Shown here one piece after another: positions 57,600 through 64,000 of a stretch of 64,000 nucleotides of DNA; positions within the stretch are counted from its first letter, which is position 1; the number at the start of each line of letters is the position of its first letter. The stretch lies in the NCBI GenBank assembly GCA_003956705.1, contig QZCP01000100.1, positions 1 to 64,000 of the forward strand. Direction: 5' to 3'. Origin of the DNA: Brevipalpus yothersi (lineage: Eukaryota; Arthropoda; Arachnida; Trombidiformes; Tenuipalpidae). The translations under genes and the position numbers were made by a program. The notes beneath the pieces were generated by a model. That model was given only the letters and a program-made list of their open reading frames with translations, did not search any database and was not told where the DNA came from.

Positions 57600-60500
57600 A
57601 TAAAAATGATGAATTGATCTCTTCATCATTATCATAGCAGTCGAAAAATTGTAGCTCTTCATCCACTTATCTGATTTCTATGTGCAATAAAAATATTCAA
57701 TGTTATTCAATAACTCCCTGCGAGAGATGAGAATAGAATATTCGAATGCTCCACCAGGATATTCAGAGCTAGGATGGTAGTAGAAAATACGTTTTTCGGA
57801 CTCAGAAAGTTCAGTTCTAGTTCATGCTGTCAGGAAACCATCAATGCATCAATATTGTGAAGAACTCTATGAACACAACCGGCAGAAAATTTAATCTTTC
57901 TCTGTGAGTAGTGCATGCCAGCTTCCCCAGCTTAGATTGTAACCATGTAGAGAATATTGGAGGATACCTTCTTCATTGGTGCTGACCTCGTGGAAAAATT
58001 TCTCTCGTGGAATTGAGAAAAGTTTTTCTGATGATAATCAGGGCAACGTTAGAACGAGTGGTTATATTTCTGGAACGAAATTTATCAAATATTTGGAAGC
58101 ATCTGTGGAATTTTAGTTTCCTTCAACTCTCTATGCTTCTCGTTTGTGGAGTCTTGATTTATGATCCCATCGGAGATCTCGTACAAAATCCTCTCCTTGT
58201 TCCAGTGTCACTGCAATAAAGCTTATATAATGTACTCACATAGTCCGTTCCCCAAGCAAATTTTAGCTAGTTCTTCCATGCATGTTGCTTATTCTATTCA
58301 ATATTCCAGTTCGAAAAAGAAGAAGTTTCTTATTTTTTCTGTTGAAAAACTGACTCCAAAAGGTCAGCAGAATATGGGAGAGCAGCTTATAAGTCGTGTG
58401 GATACTCCACTGAATTTGTAAGCAGGCGTTGATTTTGTATTCTTTTCTCTCTTAGATAAGTGCAAGCCTAGAAAATCAAAATATGCAAGATGTTTTGTTC
58501 TTAGTATGCTATAAAATCTTAGGCCATCTTATTTGATGACTCAGGGTCATTCAACTCTCTTCATCTCTTTTCGATGATCTCTACACCAAGTTTGAGAGAG
58601 CCCATTGTCAGTCACTAATAATGATTCTCATCTGAAGCACAAAACATCTTGAAATATTGGATGAATAATCGAGATTCTAGGGAAGCTTTATTCATGAGCC
58701 TAGAACTCTTCTCATCAAACATCTTCTCTCTCGGGGTTATCAAAGTTTGGAGAATATCGTGGCTACAATTACATAAGCTCAACACTTTTTGTCACTTTCT
58801 TTCCCAAGTAATAACCTCTCACCTGTATCTCATCTACTGGTTGACACCTCAATCATTTTCAACTGGATGAAATTAGAAATTTTTCTCACAGACATGAGCA
58901 ATCCAAGAAGCTGTCACTAAACTTACTTCAGAGAATACCTATTCCAAGCCACGTCAAACATCTAGCTTCCCAGTAGCTAATCTTCTAGCATTCAATTCTT
59001 TACCCGATTTTATCTCGAGTTCTTCTTTCTATCGAGATCCCATTTTGTTCAACAGGATTCCTCTCCTCTCTTGAGCTACAAAATTGATCTCTTGTTAGGA
59101 AATTGTTGGTTGGAAGATGAAAGTTTCCGCAATCAAATTCCAAGCTCCAAACAGTTGAATGGCTAATATTTTTTTATCTCCAAAGTGTGTACTAAAACGA
59201 TTTTGAGCTTGTAAACTTATCAATTGAAAGATTTCATACATGAACTCAGTTACACAGGGCACATAAAAAAATCCTCATAAATCCTACAAATGTTTCATTT
59301 TCTATAGAAATTCTATGAATTGAAAGTTCTATTTGAAGATTTTCACTGTCATAAATGACATGATCTTTGTGTGAGATGTGTTAACTGTACCATGCTCTTA
59401 CTGCCATTACGAGAGTAAACCTCGAAAGACTTAATAATATAAACAGATAGATGAATTTTCGAAAAAGGATCGATTCAAACATGCGGGACAAAATTGAATT
59501 GCTCGATTTGGTAGATGACTATTTCAGAGCCAAAGAGTATCGTTGGATTAGAGAGAGGAATACTTGATCTCATCCTTTCCATGAGAATATAAGAGAAAAA
59601 CAGTAAGGCGATCAACCTTATTCATCCATAAAACGAGGCTCAAATGGATCGATTCTCATTAAATTTTCTCCATTAAGGAATCCTTAATCTAGTAGTAAAT
59701 GAGTGGAAGAATGAAGCGAGAAAATAGAAAGAAGAAGAGAATATTCAACAGTGGATAATAAATCTGTATTCATTTTTTTCTAGGACCTTTCATTCATGGA
59801 TATACAAGAAGACTCTTTTTCAATTTGAAGGAAGAGAAAGAGAAAGTAAAAATTTCTCATTCCGAAATATATTAGCAGAAGCTAAAAGTGGAGCACTTTT
59901 TTTATGTTACTCTTCATTGTTCAACTTCCGAGTACTTACATAGTAATGATTTTGAATGAGAAGGCTGAAAAGCAAACGAGAAAGAAAGAAAATTGAGTAT
60001 ACATACACACACATACATAGCGGCTGTCTGGGAGAGCATTTTGATGGCCATTTGACAAAAAGAATACTTAGTATATACCACTTCATGGCCAAAATGAAAG
60101 GGGTTCAGTAGAATCTATAATCACATGAGAGTGTGAGAGGCAATACAAAAAAGTAGTAAACTATTTTAGAGTACCACTACTACTACTACTATTAGTAGTA
60201 GTAGTATTAAATGCCAAGAGTTTTTCAATAAGCTTCATGGTTTCATCAAGAAGAAGAATACCTCCATTCTGATAGCAGAGCATTTGAGTGTTTTAGTAGT
60301 AGATTTTTTTTACCTCTACTCTCTTCAGTTTCTAGCAGAACTTTTTGATTAGCTTTCATTTTATTATCGTCGTGTCAACATGATGATGATAAAATACTTC
60401 ACGGCAAGAGTTGAAGGAAAAAAGATCTGAACACACAAAGTTCACACGTGAGTACCCATGTGTATGCATGTGTCTGTGGTTTTATCAATTTTGAGCCACA

Positions 60501-61030
60501 TGATATACTGCAATAATTAGTGTATTGAAGAAGAATTTCCACGAATTCAACCATCATACTTTTCCTTTAGTACATATATAAGATTTCTTCAACTCAGAAT
60601 GAGGTCTAATTATACTTATCCTGAGATGTGAGCGTATTGCACAAAATGCCAATTAATTTGAGCAACAAAATTCTATCCGCAATCAGCAACTCATCAATTG
60701 ATAGTGGTGTTGAGGTGAGCTTATACTGTATAATTTATTGATTCAACTAGTATCACTCAATCTGAATCTGGACGGAGGATGAATTCTAATGGTCAATCCT
60801 TCAGCATCATAAGACTACTTACTGTGTTCAACAAGTTCATGCCTTCAATCTTGTACATCTTTCAGCGAAAGTTAATGTTATGCAATGATTTTTTATCGGA
60901 AAGATTCAAGTTGAAGATTGACCGAGAGTGAAAAGGAAGAGAAGTAGAAGAGGAAATTAAATATGAATGAGATAGTGTATATAGTTGCAGAATATATTCA
61001 CAAACAAGTGTAAGATAAAAAGGTACTCAG
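57600..61030. other. No supported gene
   Basis: Ordinary AT-rich sequence with short frames only; an inverted ACT/AGT repeat at 60.17 kb is listed separately. Confidence 0.45.
60171..60211. repeat. (ACT)n-(AGT)n palindromic microsatellite
   Basis: About six ACT units followed by ATT and about five AGT units, so the tract is its own reverse complement and can fold into a hairpin or cruciform. Confidence 0.9.
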
Positions 61031-61039
61031 GCCACTTCA

Positions 61040-61041
61040 TT

Positions 61042-61099
<58 letters not shown>
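61040..61099. repeat. (GA)n microsatellite
   Basis: A nearly pure GA run, one AAAG interruption. Confidence 0.93.
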
Positions 61100-61103
<4 letters not shown>

Positions 61104-63063
61104 TTTCTCAACTGTTACCATAATGGCACACTCACTGTGTATGTATATACACTTGCACAATGATGGATATTTCATATCTTGCCTACTCACCATGTAGCCT
61201 ATTAGCTTCATTTGGGGGTGGGATGTTCCAAGTGAAGTTCATTTATATTCACCAGAATTCTAGGAGAGAAGAGGAAGATAGAGAGGGAGAAAATAAAATT
61301 GGCCTTATTTCCAGTTGAGCATCGAAAAGTAGGAGGCATGAGAAGATACTTTGGTTCTTTCCGATATATCTCATTGCCTACCACTCTGGAAGATTGAGGA
61401 AAAGAGAAAGAGAGAGACAGATATTCTCTGAATTCTTCTGTATGTTGTTCCTCTAGTGATCTATATATTTGAAACGCGGAAAGCAAAATAATCTACTCAC
61501 AATCATGAGTGAACACAATCCTCATGTGAACAAATGAGTGAGCACATTTGCTTATGTGGTGTACATACAAGTACAAGTATATATATACACGACATTTTTG
61601 TGATATTTCGAAAGGAAGAATTCTCATGCAAATGTATGTAGTAAAGAGAATACTTGGAATTTCTTGATAAAAAATGAAAATTTTTCTCTCTCTATCTCTA
61701 ACCCTGTACTCCCACGAATAAAATGCAAAAGGAGAGCAAAAAAATTTGAAATGGAGAGGAAAAGTTTCTCTGGATAAAAGGCAAAGTGTATCAATAAAGA
61801 GATGAGAGTGGTATTCATGGGAGGATATCTGATATTCGTGATCTTCGATCAATTTGAATAATCTGGAATCGCTTTTCTTGGAGCTCAAGGAAAAGATCTT
61901 CTTCTTTCATGCTCTGTCTTCTCTTGTTATTCACTTTCACAATGAATAGAGAGTAAGATGGAGATAAGATGAGGAAGAGAGAAAGGAGAGAAAATCGTTT
62001 CAAGACGAAAGAGGAATACTTTGATTTTCATCGGAAGCGATTGAATAACAATGGCCCTGAAAATGGTAATGATCATGTTTTCAAGTGCTTTGAATTTTTT
62101 GCGTTTTTTGATGTTTGTCGAGAAAGAAAGAGAGAGAGAGATTGACGACATCAGTAGCACTAGTATAGTGAAAAAAAGATGAAGAGAAGATGAGAGTAGG
62201 GAACGAAATGAAATGAAACTTCTCAACAAGAAGATGCTCTTTGAGTCAAGAAAATGATCACAAAAAAATCAAGAAGGCTCGATGAAAATTTTTTTGTCCT
62301 CAGAATTGAGTATATACTAACATCAACAACAACCTTCATTCGGCTAGAGGTTGAGAGGATGCAACAAATTCCTCGATTTTTTGATCCTGTTGTGAACAAT
62401 GTATATTCAAGTGATAAAATAGCTTAAGGATGACTTCACTTTCGTGGAAAAACGTTTTCCTCTTCTCATGGACAGTTATATAAATTCGGAATGCATGATT
62501 GAATTGAAAGATGTCTCTATCTCGTCTCTTTCCCAGAACCTTGTAAGAATTTTGTCTTTTCTCCTCTTTCTTATTTTTCATTCCCCTGGAATACACATGT
62601 TAGAAGACACAAAAATGGAGGATTTCAAATGCAAAACATCTTCCTCCATGGGATTAAGATTACAGCCAGGAAAAGAAATTGTAGTGTATGAATAGAGTAC
62701 CTGGAGGCATTTCAAATTTTCGAAAAAAAATTGAATGTATCTGATCATGAAGTCCTCACTGAAATATTGAGAGAGAGAGAGAATTTCTTAGAGAACAATG
62801 CTACACCAGGAGATACTGAAAGAAGATTCAGGCACCAAAATAGATGGAAATTGAAAGACATGCATTTGAAGTGAAGAAAATAGCATTGTTCCATCAGTTC
62901 TTTTGAAGAATGTGAGAAAATTTTCGTCTACACCTATTCATCATGGGAGAACGGATTGCTCAATCTAGTTCCACAAAGTGAACAAGTATATCGACTAGAA
63001 TACATGGGAACAGAAGTTTCGAGACATATCAACAGCTCTCCTGTTGATACATGTACATTTTTG
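61100..63063. other. No supported gene
   Basis: GA-leaning sequence with repeat-biased frames on the minus strand (Ser/Leu/Phe-rich). Nothing recognised. Confidence 0.45.

Positions 63064-63147
<84 letters not shown>
63064..63147. repeat. (CT)n microsatellite
   Basis: About 84 bp of CT with one or two TTT interruptions; one of the longest perfect tracts in the window. Confidence 0.93.
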
Positions 63148-63153
<6 letters not shown>

Positions 63154-63873
63154 CTGAATTCTTATAACTTGCATCAACTTTTACTTTTTACTTTTATGTC
63201 GATCATCTAACTATCCATCCATTATATCATCATTCATAGAATGAGCTGAAAAGCTTTCAAGCTGTTCAATCATTCAATTAACCATACTTTCTCTTTCAAC
63301 ACGCACAGACAATCAACTGTAAAAGAATGATGTGCACGATAGACTATTATCACCAGCATACATACACATAATTGGAGAACGTGGAAAGTTGCTGAATGAT
63401 TAAGTCGAAAGAGAAAACAAAAGTTATATCACTACCTTCACCAGTGTGTTGGGACAAAATCTGTGAACTACTTCATCTTCTTCTTCTCTCTTCTTTTCAC
63501 TAACTTTCTTCTTCATCTTCATCTTCTCCTTCTTCTAATCTCCATCAGTTTCATCTCATAATTAAACCACAGTAACTGTTGAACATAAATTCTTACTTAT
63601 TTTTTCTCTATCTTTCTCCTCTAACACTAGTAGTTCTAAAGCCTTAGTGTATAACTTCTCTGGATGCTGGCTGTATGTACATGAGATGACAATCTTTTCC
63701 AATCTTTTGCCATACAGAGAGGGCAAAATACCCAAGTAAGACTGCTTCTTTCTTAACAGTTTTATTTTTGAAACCAGACTTTTGCCTTCTTCCTCTTCTC
63801 TTCATCCTCTCTCTCTCATCTTCCTCCTTCTTCCTTCTGTCTACCACAAGTGTAAAAGTCTATGAGTGTTGCC

Positions 63874-63875
<2 letters not shown>

Positions 63876-63919
<44 letters not shown>
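63876..63919. repeat. (CT)n microsatellite
   Basis: A pure CT run near the right edge of the window. 63150-63875 between this and the previous tract holds TTC-rich sequence and no gene. Confidence 0.93.
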
Positions 63920-63921
<2 letters not shown>

Positions 63922-64000
63922 ACCACATCTTTTTTCCCCTTCTTTGCATAAATTACTGCTACCGGTTTCTCTTCAAATACATACTCTCACATTTTGAGGT

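Noticed and set aside
1..64000. CRISPR arrays, rRNA or bacterial operons
   Set aside because: No regularly spaced repeats with unique spacers, no rRNA-like sequence and no ribosome-binding-site gene strings were seen; tRNAs were not excluded because that needs a covariance search.

Overview
The window reads as nuclear DNA of an arthropod. It is AT-rich and gene-poor, full of (TC)n/(GA)n and (CA)n microsatellites, and carries layered transposon relics. The only intact recognisable host gene is an allatostatin-A-type neuropeptide receptor. Fragments of a para-type sodium channel and of an ephexin-type RhoGEF also point to an arthropod. Details such as a possibly single-exon receptor do not let me name the group; a mite or another small-genome chelicerate is a guess. 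There are no bacterial-style operons.

Layout. 0-3.7 kb is pyrimidine-rich low-complexity DNA. 3.75-4.74 kb holds two broken host-gene pieces on opposite strands: ephexin-like RhoGEF (-) and para sodium-channel C-terminus (+). 8.05-10.40 kb is a DNA transposon with about 506-bp, almost perfect terminal inverted repeats around a decayed DDE/SWIM-finger transposase (-). A Tc1/mariner relic follows at 10.9-11.3 kb. 13-20 kb contains diverged repeats, a GC-richer island (15.4-15.9 kb), a hairpin-bearing repeat, and a roughly 560-bp TIR element (19.03-19.60 kb). Related copies of that element lie at 51.2 and 56.1 kb. 20-29 kb has no gene I can support.

The allatostatin-A receptor is at 29.37-30.64 kb (+), a single open reading frame with a long His/Gly-rich tail. 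30.6-44 kb is microsatellite-rich and apparently without genes.

44.0-53.4 kb is the most complex stretch. It contains an acidic ORF (44.0-44.5, -), a possible DEDDh-exonuclease fragment (44.85-45.30, -), and a 381-aa acidic ORF with a SUMO-interaction-like motif (45.38-46.53, +). Next is a putative 704-bp LTR (46.75-47.46) with a perfect heat-shock element beside a TATA box, then a third acidic ORF behind a splice acceptor (47.57-47.84, -). Last is a degraded Ty3/Gypsy element on the minus strand (env 49.4-48.0, integrase 51.0-49.9, gag 53.3-52.5). Its protease/RT/RNase H segment is missing, with a TIR-repeat fragment at the break.

53.5-64 kb is old unrecognisable sequence and microsatellites, with one very weak possible transposase trace at 57.3 kb. 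Apart from the receptor, the recognisable proteins belong to mobile elements or are dead copies. The acidic ORFs at 44-48 kb are the best place to look for something new.
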